A DNA stretch of 64,000 nt from Sweltsa coloradensis. Its lineage: Eukaryota; Arthropoda; Insecta; Plecoptera; Chloroperlidae. Each line of letters opens with the position of its first letter. Within the stretch, counting starts at the first letter, position 1. Under the pieces are notes generated by a model that saw nothing but the letters and a program-made list of their open reading frames with translations, had not been told where the DNA came from and did no database searches. The DNA is taken from the NCBI GenBank assembly GCA_024449915.1, contig JAMZAV010000806.1, positions 1-64,000 on the forward strand. Direction: 5' to 3'. A program made the translations under genes and the position numbers. Below, piece after piece: positions 1 to 11,138 of this stretch.

Positions 1-880
1 CTTTACACATTACATCTAAGAGACCAACCTCTTAAAATATCAGAACATATCTTTTGCTTATACTATTGATTTTCCTTACTTTAATCCATGCTAAACTCAC
101 TACTAGATCTTTGATTTAAACTTACGTTTAAGACACTCTTCAATGCATTACTTTGTTTCACATCATTTGAAAAACATAGTCACCACATAAGTGCAATAAG
201 ACCATGACCTCCCATGAGAGTAAACAAAAACACATGGCTCATAAACACATTTTCTTATAAACCAGACTCTCCAAGTACTGCGTGCCTCTTGATACCACAT
301 CCTTGACGATTGTTTTAAACCTTAAATGGCTTTATTGAGCAAACATACTTTGTGATCGTGCTCCCCCATGCAGTACCTTTACACCCTCTGGTATTTTTAT
401 CAGCACTCTTTCTTCTAACTTACCATTAAAAAATGCAGTAGGCACATCAAGATGTTCCATTTGTCATCTAAACGTTCAACTGCCTGACCCAAAATAAATC
501 TAATGGTTTCGTACCTCACAACTGGAGAAAGATTTTCAGTTTAATTGAACACCACTTTCTCGTGAAAAACCCTTGGCCACTAACCTGGCTTTGCATGTAT
601 CTAGAGTTCCATCTTAAACCTCTCTTAATGCTAAAAACACAGTTGGATTCTACCACTTTTCCCCTTTTGTCATAGGAATAACCCCCCATGTCTCATTTTT
701 CTTTAGCGAAGAAAGCTCATCCCTAATGGCCTTTACCCAGTGGCCCTTATCCTTCCCACTGATAGCTTCCGAGTAACTTTGAGGAATCTTTACATTTTCA
801 TAAACTGCCTGATACACTTCATAGTCCTGATATATTTTAGGTCCCTATTTCTTAATGGATACTAGCGTTCGGTTTTCCCC
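1..880 (-). pseudogene. Copia-1 reverse transcriptase fragment
   Basis: Minus-strand translation in several frames gives recognisable copia reverse transcriptase blocks. Around 780-720 there is a W-V-K-A-I-R-D-E-L block typical of the domain start. The K-A-R-L-V-A-K-G-F block follows near 590, a D-V-x-T-A-F-x-N-G block near 440, and I-P-E-G-V near 380. A degraded region continues to the window edge. Frames change several times and stops are frequent. The role in an intact element is cDNA synthesis in the capsid; this copy cannot encode it. Confidence 0.75.
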
Positions 881-1099
881 CCCTATGATAGTTTCTATCT
901 CAGGCTCAGAAAAATTTTGATGACGAGTCTGAGCTCCCCCCCAAATAACAACTGTCTCGTATTCTCAGTCTCACTAGAGTCATCTCCGTCAGTCTTGGTA
1001 TCATCTGGTCCCTGAAAGTAGGTTTGGACAAAAACTTTGAATTCACTTGCAGGCTGACTTACGTTTTCAACATGGGGAGCAGTCTTGCCTTTAGCCCAC

Positions 1100-1815
1100 A
1101 TTACATTTTCAAAAAAATACAACAATTACGGAATTTGATCAGTCTTGTAGGGTTTTTAGTTCAACACACTGATAAACCCTTTTGGGTCCCACAATACCCA
1201 ACAAAAATGCACTCTTTCCCTTTCGGATACCATTTTTGACCTCTCCTCGTTCGGGATAAGGACAAAAACCCTTACAACCAAACACCTTAAATTAGAAAGA
1301 TTCACCTATATCCTGACCAAGCTTGTTTCGGTGTTTTCCCTTTTACTGCCTTGGTGGTGCCCTATTTCTCAAGTACACTGCCGTTTGAGCTGCATGATTC
1401 CAGTAACGTTTTTCATAACCCCGGGATCATGTAGCATACTTCTTCCCATTTCTACTATGGTGCGGTTGGCCCTTTCAGCCACCCCGTTTGTTCAGGCGTT
1501 CTAGGAATAGACAATTCATGCACAGTCCCACTCTGGGCGAAAGCCTAAATTCACCGCATTATTAAGGAAATTTCCCTCCCATTATCACTTCTAAATACTT
1601 TAATTCTTTTACCGGTTTGATTCTCTACCATGGCCTTGAATTCCATTAACTTTTGTTTTGTCTCATCTTTACTTTCATCAAAATAAATGAAATTTTTCCT
1701 GGAATAGTCATTAACTAAAATTAGAAAATAGAGTGAACCATCCCAGGCAGGCTCCTTCATAGGGCCACACAGGTCAGCGTGCACCAGTCCTAATACCTCG
1801 GTGGCGCGCTTTGCC
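1100..1815 (-). pseudogene. Copia-1 integrase core fragment
   Basis: The minus strand from about 1815 shows the copia integrase core. An H-A-D-L-C-G-P-M block at ~1780 holds the first catalytic Asp, and F-R-S-D-N-G near 1585 holds the second. A degraded N-G-V-A-E-R-A-N-R block near 1470 holds the Glu. A block typical of the region before reverse transcriptase (Y-L-R-N-R-A-P) follows near 1360. A stop and frame change lie between the second and third catalytic blocks. The pre-integrase part of the same gene lies across the Helentron-like insert, at 2605-3048. Confidence 0.8.
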
Positions 1816-1832
1816 CCTGTCTTTATAAATAA

Positions 1833-2604
1833 CTAGGAAAACGCTAAAGTCCCGCCGCGTTGATGGATGAACTTTTTAAAGGTTTTAGTTTGCGTGGGAT
1901 ATCTTTACTTTTGCAAGTGCTTTGTTTTGCTGCCTACGCATTGTAGGTGAATGTTGTCAAGTTTCTTTTGTTTCTTGTCAATTGGTTTTATTTACCGTAA
2001 AAAAACTTGTATTAAAAGCTTTATTTCTATGGATTCTGGCTAAATTTTTCAACTTTTTCTTTCAAAAGGTACTACATCACCATAACCTTAATGTCCATGT
2101 ATAATATGAACGTTGTAGCCCCACCTGTTTGGTCAGAATTGGCCCAAATGGCACGAAAATATCGCACAAAAAGTCAAAAAACGTATATTAAAACCTTTAT
2201 TTCCATAGATTTTGGCTAATTTTTTCAACTTTTTCTTTCAAAGGTCAATACATCACCATTACCTTAATGTGCATGTGAAATATGAACGTTGTAGCCCCAC
2301 CCGTTTGGTCAGAATTGGCCCAAATGGCACGAATATATCGCACTAAAAATCGAAAAAAAATCGTAAAAGTACGATATTCATGAGAAATATTTCTTCGATT
2401 GTACCCAAAAATGTAGCAAGTCTAAGTTCAGAGAAAACGAAGGTCGTGTCAAATTTTCATCAAGATCGCATATACCGTTTGCCCGGTAGAGAGCGAACAA
2501 ACAGACGGAAAAACGAAAAAAAAAACAACAAAAAAACAAAAAAACACCCGAGCTAAATTTTTTGGGGGGTCGGTGAAATCGAAGTCTTCGCTTCGCTCAT
2601 CCAA
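1833..2604 (-). mobile_element. Helentron-like non-autonomous element, full copy in Copia-1
   Basis: The left end is CTAGGAAAACGC. On the minus strand this is a 3' end: a small AACGC/GCGTT stem, then TTCCTAG, followed by a T in the flank. The right end is GCTCATCCAA. A GGATGAGC-type block occurs at the right end and also about 35 bp inside the left end, inverted, so the inverted repeats are asymmetric. The centre holds two ~180-bp tandem repeats. This layout (conserved ends, central tandem repeats, subterminal hairpin, CTRR-T end, no transposase) matches Helentron-associated elements such as DINE-1. The family assignment is inferred, because no Rep/helicase gene is present in the window. Confidence 0.65.
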
Positions 2605-3048
2605 AAATTTAGTCAGCTTACCTTGTATACATCCTACACACGGCTGCATCTCTGTTTTCTCAAGTTCTACACCTTCTGCCATTCCATTTCGAAGTAGGTT
2701 CATGCTTTTGGGGTTTAAATGATCCAATTTCTCGTGCCACAACTCCTGAGAATTGATCCCCTGTTCAATACCATTTAGTGAATTCACTAAATCAACATTA
2801 TAGGCTCCGTGACTTGGCCTCTCGATCAAATCTAGCTTATACAACCCACATTTCCTTGAACCTGTAGCTACAACTTCACCCTCATATGAAAAACTTTCAC
2901 TTTCAATTACCTCACAGCCCTCAGCTGTAAACAACATAACTTTGTTTTTATCACAGGTTGCTCCAACTGATAGGAGATTTGCCCCTAATTCAGGTACGTA
3001 AGTTACATCCTTGATTACCCTAGAGTCACTTCTGTCATGCACAGATAA
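2605..3048 (-). pseudogene. Copia-1 protease end and pre-integrase domain
   Basis: An open minus-strand stretch encodes the C-terminal end of a copia protease region (block L-G-A-N-L-L-S-V-G). It is followed by the GAG-pre-integrase domain with a conserved H (L-W-H-E-K-L-D-H-L) and C-x2-C (C-V-G-C) zinc-binding set. It is bounded on both sides by Helentron-like sequence in inverted orientation, so the first and last residues of the open frame come from those inserts. Confidence 0.8.
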
Positions 3049-3319
3049 TTGGATGAGCAAAGCGAAGACTTCAATTTCACCGACCCCCCAAAAAATTTAG
3101 CTCGGGTGTTTTTTTGTTTGTTTGTTTGTTTGTTTGTTTGTTTTTTGTTTTTTTGTTTGTTTTTCTGTCTGTTTGTTCGCTCTCTACCGGGCAAACGGCA
3201 TATGCGATCTTGATGAAAATTGGAGGAGACCTTAGAAATCTCTGAACTTAGACTTGCCACGTATTTGGGTACAATCGAAGAAATATTTCTCATGAATATC
3301 GTACTTTTACGATTTTTTT
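3049..3319 (+). mobile_element. Helentron-like end fragment in Copia-1 (inverted relative to the copy at 1833)
   Basis: Starts with TTGGATGAGC and continues as a reverse complement of 2340-2604, including a T-rich (TTTG)n stretch. It stops at a T run where the ~180-bp internal repeats would begin, so only the GATGAGC end is present. With the copy at 1833-2604 it forms an inverted pair around 445 bp of copia sequence. Confidence 0.65.
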
Positions 3320-3990
3320 CTCTACCACGGCCAGCTTGATGCCCTTGGTCTTGAGACTTGGAACTTCCGCCGTCGTCACCACCCCCTGGCGGTGGGTGTG
3401 GACAATCTCGAACCATGTGCCCAACCGACTGGCCCCTGTAGCATTTCATCTGAAAGCTTCCCTGGTCCCCTTGACTGCATTGGTTTCCTCGAAGTCCTCC
3501 TCTCGAACATTTGTACCCTCGGCTGCTTCCTCTTCCACCTTAAAACGAGGTAGCAAGGGTTACATTCTCACCAAGAGTGCCAGAACCACTCAACAGTTTT
3601 TGAGCTGAGCCACTCTGTAGTTAATTTAACATCACTACCTTCGATCCCCATTTCAAAGGCTTGATATATTGATGGCAAACCTGCTAACATAATTTTGGCA
3701 ATCCATTCTTCGTCTAGAGGCTGCCCGATGTCTTGTAGCTTCTGGTTTATATCCATTATATCAGCAACATACTCCTGCATACCTGGGTAGTTGGTGAGCC
3801 TCACATTCATTACGCGTCGTACCAGTGCAATGCTCCTCTGTGGACCGGCATCTTCAAAATTCTTTTTAAGAGCCTCCCATGCCTCAAGTGCAGTTTTGGC
3901 CTTCATTAAAAAACGATGACAATGTGGCTTAACGTTAAGTACAATAATGGCCAGAGCCCTCTGTAGTACAGTGCAATTAGCTCATATATG
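3320..3990 (-). pseudogene. Copia-1 gag with degraded zinc knuckle
   Basis: From 3990 down to about 3600 the minus strand encodes a UBN2-type copia Gag: an A-L-A-I-I-V-L-N block, then A-W-E-A-L-K-K-N-F, M-Q-E-Y-V and I-M-L-A-G-L-P blocks. In another frame at 3449-3400 is a CCHC knuckle whose second Cys has become Gly (C-Y-R-G...H...C), followed by a Gly/Asp/Ser-rich linker. An intact Gag packages the element RNA. Frameshifts between the two parts make this a pseudogene. Confidence 0.8.
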
Positions 3991-5201
3991 GCCTTAACCC
4001 ACGCATTCAAAAAAACAAGCAAGGACCGGTTGGGATATGTTCAGGATGGTTTCCTCAGTATCCCCAACAGAATCCCAAAAAATCCGGTTGCGGGTTATCC
4101 TCCATTTTGAAAATCAATTTACAGATTTTTGAGTTTTGTCGAAGAATGGAAAATTAGCAATATTGAGTGAAGTATTAGACCGAAATAGCTCACATTTGTT
4201 TTTAAAGTTTCGCATAGAATTAGAGGTGTGATAAGTAACAAGTTTGGCATGCTTTCTTTTAATCTCTGGTGACCAGCCGTCCTTAAAACAAATTTTTACC
4301 CTCTTTTTTTAAATTATCTGAATTTGTTTTGCCTATTTATCAAAACAAAAACAAAACCAGTAACTTTATGAAAATTTGTTTCAAATAAAAGTTGAAGGGC
4401 ATGAAAAAACACATCGATATCATATTCTTGATTGTGTCCGTAGATTATAATGGCCGAACGCTTCATGACAAGCAAGACCATTGTGCGGTGAGCAGCGTAA
4501 ACCGTTGCTCGACGCGCTACCACTAGCGCAGTCCATGGCCATAAGTCCCCTAGGAATTTCGACCTTTATAGACTTTCTCTTCTGATCCTGTTAGGGTATA
4601 CCTTAAGGATAAAAAAAATCTTGGGTAAACATCTGGCATCCCGGGCCTAAGTTTTTTTAACGACGCCATCTTGATTTGGGCAAATGCGTTTAGTACACGC
4701 TCTTAATTTTAATACTTTTCTATACTTTTGACTACATGTGTAATGAATCTAACGTAATTATAGGATTCTCCAATAAATTTTCAATTACATGATACAAATT
4801 TGGTCATCCTGGGAACATTGTGGTATTTGTTATAGTGAAATACATATTATTAACATTCCTGCGTACAGGTGCACTATTTACCTCCAATTGTGTATTTCAT
4901 GATAGATATATAAAATTTGGCACAAAATATACGAAAATGTAATTGGAAAATGATTTGACTGTACAGGGCAATCTTATTATTATCCACGACACCAATGCGG
5001 CCATTTTCCAAGATGGCCACCCCAACAAATTATTTGAATTTTGTGACAGAATGTTGAAATATTGGTATACACATAGATCATGTCATTGAAAATGACTTTT
5101 GAATAGGCCATGTCAAACTAACTAACACAATGGCACCAATGGCGGCCATTTTAGAAGATGGCCGCCACACACATTATTACGAACCACGTAAATTTTATGA
5201 C
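3991..5201. other. No gene; copia flank and AT-rich sequence with a diverged duplication
   Basis: No coding region is recognised. At 4980-5170 two related blocks mention GGCGGCCATTTT-type words and a TTTTATGACAGAAT/TTTGTGACAGAAT motif, so the left flank of the inverted-repeat element at 5202 contains a diverged partial duplication of that element's end. The sequence is otherwise AT-rich and unassigned. Confidence 0.4.
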
Positions 5202-5527
5202 AGAATCTTGTTGTGTACACACATAGGGCACTCCATTGAAAAATGTCGTATTTATGTGTTATATCAATACTTTTTAGAAACAATGTAGTATGGATCCGCT
5301 ATCGCGTATCTTGAAATATTGCTATGGAATTAAATACTAGCAATAATTACTACTTATAACAATTCACTTGTTTTTTATACACATTGTAGGCAATTATTAT
5401 TGACAAGTTTCTATATTACATTAATATAATGTTTATGTATTCTAAATATGACAAGTGAAATGTTTATATTCCCATTTTAGTTCGTTCAATTAAATTCCCG
5501 TTAGTAAAAGGCGATAGTCCAGTAGAT
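5202..5527 (+). repeat. Left terminal inverted repeat (326 bp)
   Basis: Reverse complement of 6979-7304 with only scattered substitutions and small indels. Contains the words ATAGGGCACTCCATTGAAA and GGATCCGCTATCG, which can be followed in both arms. Confidence 0.85.
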
Positions 5528-6978
5528 CACCAACGAGTTCACCCAGCATAGCCGCCAAAAGAAGCCAAAAGTACGCTTACTGTCGTTTTGTGTCAAAATA
5601 CTACCTCTTGGTAAATTTACAAGACAGCCAAGAATTCACCAATTGGTTTTCTAAAAATACGCCAAGAGGCAGCCAACCCAAATTATAGTATCATGTCATA
5701 AAATTGACTTAGTATGCATGGGTTTTATTGCATTAAAAAATGTTGAAGATCGTGAGAAATGAATAGAAGACCATGCTTTTCGAGTTCCTATATGGCCATC
5801 AAAACATACTCAAATTTACGAATTCTAATAAAGTTCAGGATATCAGATAATCACAATAGTAAAGTAGTGCATAGCATCATTACTATGTGTTGAATAATGT
5901 AAGAACTCGGTTTGAAATGCATACATTATATATTGATGTTTCGTAACAGACAACACTTGATTTTTATCTAAACCTCGTTACACTTGGACACTTGGATAAC
6001 TATGGTTAATTTTCATGTAAACCTAAATAGGGTTCACTTGAAACTGCCATGTTTCATGTTGCATTATGTTTCTATTTACACACAAAACTCCCTTTAATAT
6101 ATGAATATTATACTGGGTTACACTGTGCACACTCTTTTCTCTTGCGGACATGCGATTTCATTTTACACCAACTATATTTTGTATTTTATTTTCTAAACTA
6201 GGAAAAGCTACTCTAGAGCACTGCCATGTTAACGAATCTTTGGTTAACGAACACATTTTTCTATCACTCACACGCTTGTTTCAAATGGAAAGCATACTCT
6301 TCGCGTCCTAGAATCACCCCAAGCCCGTTGAAGGACAGGAAAATAAGCTGAAGAATGCAGTGTTTAACGGCACCAACCGTGTGACACGAGGGACATCCAC
6401 GTGACAATCAATTATTGGTATCCCGTTGTCTACCTTTTAGTAATCTATCGTTAACTATGTCGCAACGTCTTTGTGTAGGCTTGGTGTCTTCCATCAGTTA
6501 GTAAACTCATGTCATTCTTTTGGCTAAGGTTTGGCGTTATATTTGGTGCTAAGTGGTCATCACTTGCTAACTTAAAGGTGAACTGTGAGCAACCACTTGA
6601 TGGATATCTTGCCCAACAAGGAGAAAATGTTTGTAACTCATTGGCTGCCTCATCGTGAACGCATGGCTATCATATTATTGTTGAGTTGAAATTTCGGTGG
6701 CTACCTTTGGCAACCACTTGGCAATCAAAATCAAGCCTTGGTCTTGCTTAGATACCTATTGGCAACCATTTGACAAACAAATTTCTACAAGGGCTGGAAG
6801 TTATTAAGACGTCAAGATCGTTCAAAATACTTTCCCCTTCAGCTGAGTGGGTGGGGGCTAATGGCTGGCCTGCTAATAGGATTGAGTATAGAGGATGCCA
6901 ATAGCTAATTCTGTGTATATGTTTATGGGTCTCAAATGGATAAACTTTGAGTAACCAAATTCTGCACCAATGTCAGTC

Positions 6979-7304
6979 ATCTACCGGACTATCGCCTTTT
7001 ACTAACGGGAATTTAATTGAACGAACTGAAATGGGAATATAAACATTTCCCTTGTCATATTTAGAATGCATACACATTATGTAATGTAACATAGAAACTT
7101 GTCAATAATTGCCTACAAAGTGTATACAAAAACAAGTGAATTATTATAAGTAGTAATTATTGCTAGTATTTAATTCTATAGCAATATTGCAAGATAGCCG
7201 ATAGCGGATCCATACTACATTGTTTCTAAAAAGTATTGATATAACACATAAATATGACATGTTTCAATGGAGTGCCCTATGTGTGTACACAATAACAAGA
7301 TTCT
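6979..7304 (-). repeat. Right terminal inverted repeat (326 bp)
   Basis: Reverse complement of 5202-5527. The arms are the same length, which supports a true element boundary at 7304. Confidence 0.85.
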
Positions 7305-7328
7305 TCAAGAATGATCATTCTTGAAGAA
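7301..7328. repeat. 28-bp perfect palindrome at an element junction
   Basis: TTCTTCAAGAATGA is followed directly by its reverse complement. It sits exactly where the 326-bp inverted repeat ends and a Penelope-like/LINE 3' fragment begins. Confidence 0.8.
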
Positions 7329-7358
7329 GCCACCAACATAGGTGGCGAAACGTCGAGC
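7319..7358 (+). ncRNA. Hammerhead-like remnant (stem II and GAAACGTC only)
   Basis: A TGAAGAA block is followed by a GCCACC/GGTGGC stem with a 6-nt loop, then GAAACGTC. The stem II and GAAA-stem III-GTC layout is that of a type I hammerhead, but the catalytic CTGATGA is replaced by TTGAAGA. Activity is therefore unlikely. Such motifs are common at the ends of Penelope-like elements. Confidence 0.35.
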
Positions 7359-7437
7359 AGTGCCTCATCATCGACACGACGAAACAGCCCAGGGATCATA
7401 CAGAAGACATCTACGGGTCGTGAAAGCCTACAACATC

Positions 7438-7717
7438 TCAAGAAACTACCCTTATTGACGTTTCTGTCCCAATGTGCCGTCGAGACTTCATGGAAGAAAA
7501 AAATTGACAAGTATAGTGGACTTGCAATTGAGATCAAGAAGATGTGGAAACAGAAAAAGGTAAATACAATCCCATTCGTAATATCGGCCAACGGCATCAT
7601 ACCGAAGAAGCTACATGAAAGCATTAAACAACTAGATCTTCCACCCAATGTTTACATCGAGACTCAAAAGGCAGTAATACTCAACACGTGTAGAATAGTT
7701 CGTAAATTTCTAAACTA
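7438..7717 (+). pseudogene. C-terminal restriction-like endonuclease fragment, LINE copy 1
   Basis: Encodes the segment after the catalytic D of the restriction-like endonuclease: a W-K-K-K-I-D-K-Y block, a Lys-rich I-K-K-M-W-K-Q-K-K stretch, then I-P-F-V-I-S-A-N-G and the C-terminal R-K-F-L-N end. A frame change occurs just after the L-I-D-V block. The first ~40 codons of the open frame upstream (7311 on) are unrelated sequence. In an intact protein this domain nicks the target to start target-primed reverse transcription. Confidence 0.75.
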
Positions 7718-8008
7718 AGAATGATTCTTCGAGATTCCGAGACAACTTCCATCCTGACATGGTTTTCGTGGTTTCCCATAGTCCGAAGAGCAAATGCTAG
7801 GATGGCGACGAGAAATCGGCCACGACCATACACAGCAGAAAGAAAACATCAGCTACAAACCATATTATAAATTACTTATTTTAGTTAGAGTTAAGACAAA
7901 GTAATAATGTAGATATGTAATATAGGTACACATGGAAGTACTTGACGTAAGTCCGTACAACATGTAAGCTCCGGTTTTGACCGAGTTTGTATGAAATACA
8001 TCCAATAA

Positions 8009-8043
<35 letters not shown>

Positions 8044-8071
8044 TAATAATAATAATTAAAATTATAATAAA

Positions 8072-8142
<71 letters not shown>
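8009..8142 (+). repeat. (TAA)n microsatellite between LINE copies 1 and 2
   Basis: About 134 bp of TAA units with a few substitutions. It is the 3' tail of copy 1 and lies directly against the 5' truncation point of copy 2, as expected if copy 2 inserted into the tract. Confidence 0.9.
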
Positions 8143-10755
8143 GATTCAAGGTTCATGCAAAGCATGAAACACTTAACGAATTCATTCACGAATATTTGGA
8201 TACACTTAAACAAAAAGTAAGTGCTCTAGCTAAGAGATTAAAAAGATATAAAAAATGTAGTATTAGAAAAGAACAAAACCGAATGTTTAAAAAAAAGGAA
8301 AAACAGTTTTACCAACAACTATCTAGTACCGAAGAAATAATAGGAAATGGAACACCAACTAAGACAGAGATAGAAGAGTTTTGGACAGGAATATGGGGTA
8401 ACCCGGTAGCACACAACCAGGATGCACAATGGATTCAAGATGAAATAGCTAGGATGAGCGATATTAATGAGATGAGATTCGAAGGTATAACTATTGATGA
8501 ATTAAAGTCGACAATCAGTGCTACACATAGCTGGAAAGCACCAGGTAATGATAATATTCAAAATTTTTGGTATAAGAAATTCAATACTAACTTACTCACA
8601 ATCAAATTAGAAAATGTCTCAACGAGTTTATAAATGGAGTTAAAGAAATACCCGAATTCTTTACTGAAGGAGTAACCTTTCTCAAACCAAAGGACAATGA
8701 CACGAAGAACCCAGGTAAATATCGGCCAATTACATGTCTACCAACTATATATAAAATATTGACTTCATGCATAACAAATAAAGTATATAATCATTGCGAA
8801 GAACACAATATCATGGCCGAGGAACAAAAAGGATGCTGTAAGAACTCACAGGGATGTAAAGAACAACTTATTATTGACTCTACTGTAATGAATCAGGCAC
8901 ACAATAAGAAAAGGAATATTCACGTAAACTACATTGACTACAAGAAAGCCTTTGACTCAACACCACACACATGGCTTATTCAGATTTTACAAATATATAA
9001 AATCAACCCAGTAAAAATTGTAAACTTTTTGAAGACAGTAATGGAGACATGGAGAACAACACTAAAACTAAATATGAAAAACCAGCAGATAACTACAGAT
9101 CCAATACAAATTAAACGTGGCATTTTCCAGGTGACTCATTAAGTGCATTATGGTTTTTCTGTCATTAAACCCACTGTCACATATGTTTAAAACGAATCGA
9201 CATACGGATTTAAAATTAAGGACAATAATGTGGTATGTCAACACAATTTCCCACCTATTTCTACATGGATGACCTAAAGTTGTATGCATCAAATTTTGCT
9301 CAACTAAACAGTCTAGTCAATACAACATTAGAATTTAGTCAAGATATCTGCATGGAGTTTGGAGTAGACAAATGTAAGACGCTACATATCGAAAAGGGTA
9401 AGGTTACACAAGCAGAAGAGTTCCAGCTAGATGATGGAAATAGGATTGGAATAATGGACGATAACGATGTATACAAATATTTAGGATTCGCACAAGCTGC
9501 CAGAATTGAACATAAAGTTATGAAAGCAAAATTGATAGATACATACAAGAAACGACTAAAGTCTATCCTCAAGACGCCAACTAAACGGTAAAAACAAGAT
9601 CACAGCAATAATCACATATGCTGTACCAGTACTGACATATTCATTCGGAATCATTAAATGGACGCAGACAGACATCCATGCGTTGGAAATATTAACTCGT
9701 ACTACACTTACCAAACACAGAATACATCATCCTAAATCAGCAATAGAGAGATTGACACTTCCAAGAGAAAAAGGAGGACGGGGCCTAATTGATCTGAACA
9801 ACTTATATTATAAACAAATAGAAATTTTAAGAAAATACTTTTTGACAAAGAGCAACCAATCCACACTTCATAGGGCTGTAGTGCTAGCTGACAAATCATT
9901 AACTCCACTCAATCTAGCAAACGAAAATGTCAATCTACAAGGGAAACTCATAACTGACGCTTCAAAAGAGTTACGTCTCTCAGAAAAGACCCTACACAAG
10001 AGACATTATGATGAACTACACAAAGGTCACGTAGATATTAACGCATCAAATAGGTGGTTAAACAACGGGGAACTATTTGGAGAAACAGAAGGTTTTATGA
10101 TGGCTATTCAAGACAGAGTGATTGCGACGAACAATTATAAAAAATACATAATACAAGATGCGACAGTAAACGATCAATGTAGAAAATGTAGTGCAAGGAG
10201 TGAAACAATCGAACACATCATATCCGGGTGCAAGTCACTATGTCAAACAGATTACCTCTACAGACATAACCAATTAAGTAGCTAACATTATTCATCAAAA
10301 ACTAGCAATCAAGTACAACCTCATTGACACACACACACCTTACTACAAATACAAACCAGAGAAAGTACTAGATAGTAAAGATTACAAATTATATTACGAC
10401 CGCACAGTTATAACAGACCAAACGATACATCACAACAGACCGGATTTAATAATAATTGACAAGAAGAAACAAGAAACTACCCTTATCGACGTTGCTATCC
10501 CAATGTGCCATAACGTCGAGACCACGTGGAAGAAAAAAAATTGACAAGTATAGTGAACTTGCAATTGAGATCAAGAAGATGTGGAAACAGAAAAAGGTAA
10601 ATTCAATCCCATTCATTATATCAGCCAACGGCATCATACCGAAGAAGCTACATGAAAGCATTAAACAACTAGATCTTCAACCCAATGTATACATCGAGAC
10701 TCAAAAGGCAGTAATACTCAACACGTGTAGAATAGTTCGTAAATTTCTAAACTAA
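8143..10755 (+). pseudogene. R4/Dong-type LINE polyprotein: reverse transcriptase, CCHC, restriction-like endonuclease
   Basis: Open segments in changing frames give these blocks in order: a Lys-rich N-terminal part (8143-8320); W-K-A-P-G-N-D reverse transcriptase start (~8530); Y-R-P-I-T-C-L-P (~8720); D-Y-K-K-A-F-D-S (~8940); R-G-I-F-Q (~9115); and catalytic Y-M-D-D (~9265). A block found in endonuclease-type LINEs (H-H-P-K-S...G-G-R-G-L) lies at 9725-9790. The CCHC finger C-x2-C...H...C is at 10180-10235. The endonuclease H-N-R-P-D and L-I-D-V-A-I-P blocks are at 10435-10500, and the C-terminus ends at 10755. At least four frame changes (near 8630, 9140, 9590 and 10285) kill the gene. An intact protein makes cDNA at a nicked chromosomal target. 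Confidence 0.8.
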
Positions 10756-11048
10756 GAATGATACTTCGAGATTTCGAGACAGCTTCCATCCTGAAATGGT
10801 TTTCGTGGTTTCCCATAGTCCGAAGAGCAAATGCTAGGATGGCGACGAGAAATCGGCCACGACCGTACACAGCAGAAAAAAAACATCATCTACAAACAAT
10901 ATTAGAATTTATAAATGACTTATTTTAGTTAGAGTTAAGACAAAAGTAATAATGTATGTAATAGGTACACATGGAAGTACTTGACGTAAGTCCGTACAAC
11001 ATGTTAGCTCCGGTTTTAACCGAGTTTGTATGAAATACATCCAATAAA

Positions 11049-11053
11049 ATAAT

Positions 11054-11138
<85 letters not shown>

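Larger units (their letters stand above)
1..3990 (-). mobile_element. Copia-1, decayed Ty1/copia retrotransposon, runs off the left edge
   Basis: Read on the minus strand the order is gag (3990-3320), end of protease and pre-integrase (3048-2605), integrase (1815-1100) and reverse transcriptase (880-1). This is the Ty1/copia order, with integrase before reverse transcriptase. RNase H and the 3' LTR would lie left of the window. Two Helentron-like inserts (1833-2604 and 3049-3319) cut the coding part. At the first insert the copia frame is continuous once the insert and a short duplicated A/T-rich target are set aside. Many stops and frameshifts show the copy is dead. No LTR was recognised at the right end. 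Confidence 0.85.
5202..7304. mobile_element. 2.1-kb element with 326-bp terminal inverted repeats, non-coding
   Basis: Positions 5202-5527 and 6979-7304 are near-identical reverse complements. The outer ends begin AGAATCTTGTT and the inner ends stop at the GCGATAGTCC block. The 1.45-kb interior has no open frame of note. Long arms relative to length point to a fold-back type element or a non-autonomous derivative of a DNA transposon. I could not define a target duplication: the left flank is a diverged repeat of the element's own end and the right flank runs straight into a palindrome. Family unknown. Confidence 0.7.
7438..8142 (+). mobile_element. R4/Dong-type LINE, copy 1 (3' fragment) with (TAA)n tail
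   Basis: Homology to copies 2 and 3 begins inside the endonuclease domain at about 7438, continues through the stop at 7718 and a ~290-bp 3' untranslated region, and ends in (TAA)n at 8009-8142. The 3' untranslated region is almost identical to that of copy 2 (about 10760-11048), so both belong to one family. The 5' truncation is typical of incomplete reverse transcription. Confidence 0.8.

Noticed and set aside
4430..4540. tRNA-like A box (CTAGTGGTAGCGC on the minus strand)
   Set aside because: No B box at the right distance and no foldable T arm, so not listed as a tRNA or SINE.
7865..8213. Open frames rich in Ile or Tyr, and similar Asn/Leu frames near 11519-11739 and 12488-12799
   Set aside because: They are translations of (TAA)n microsatellites in different frames and strands, not genes.
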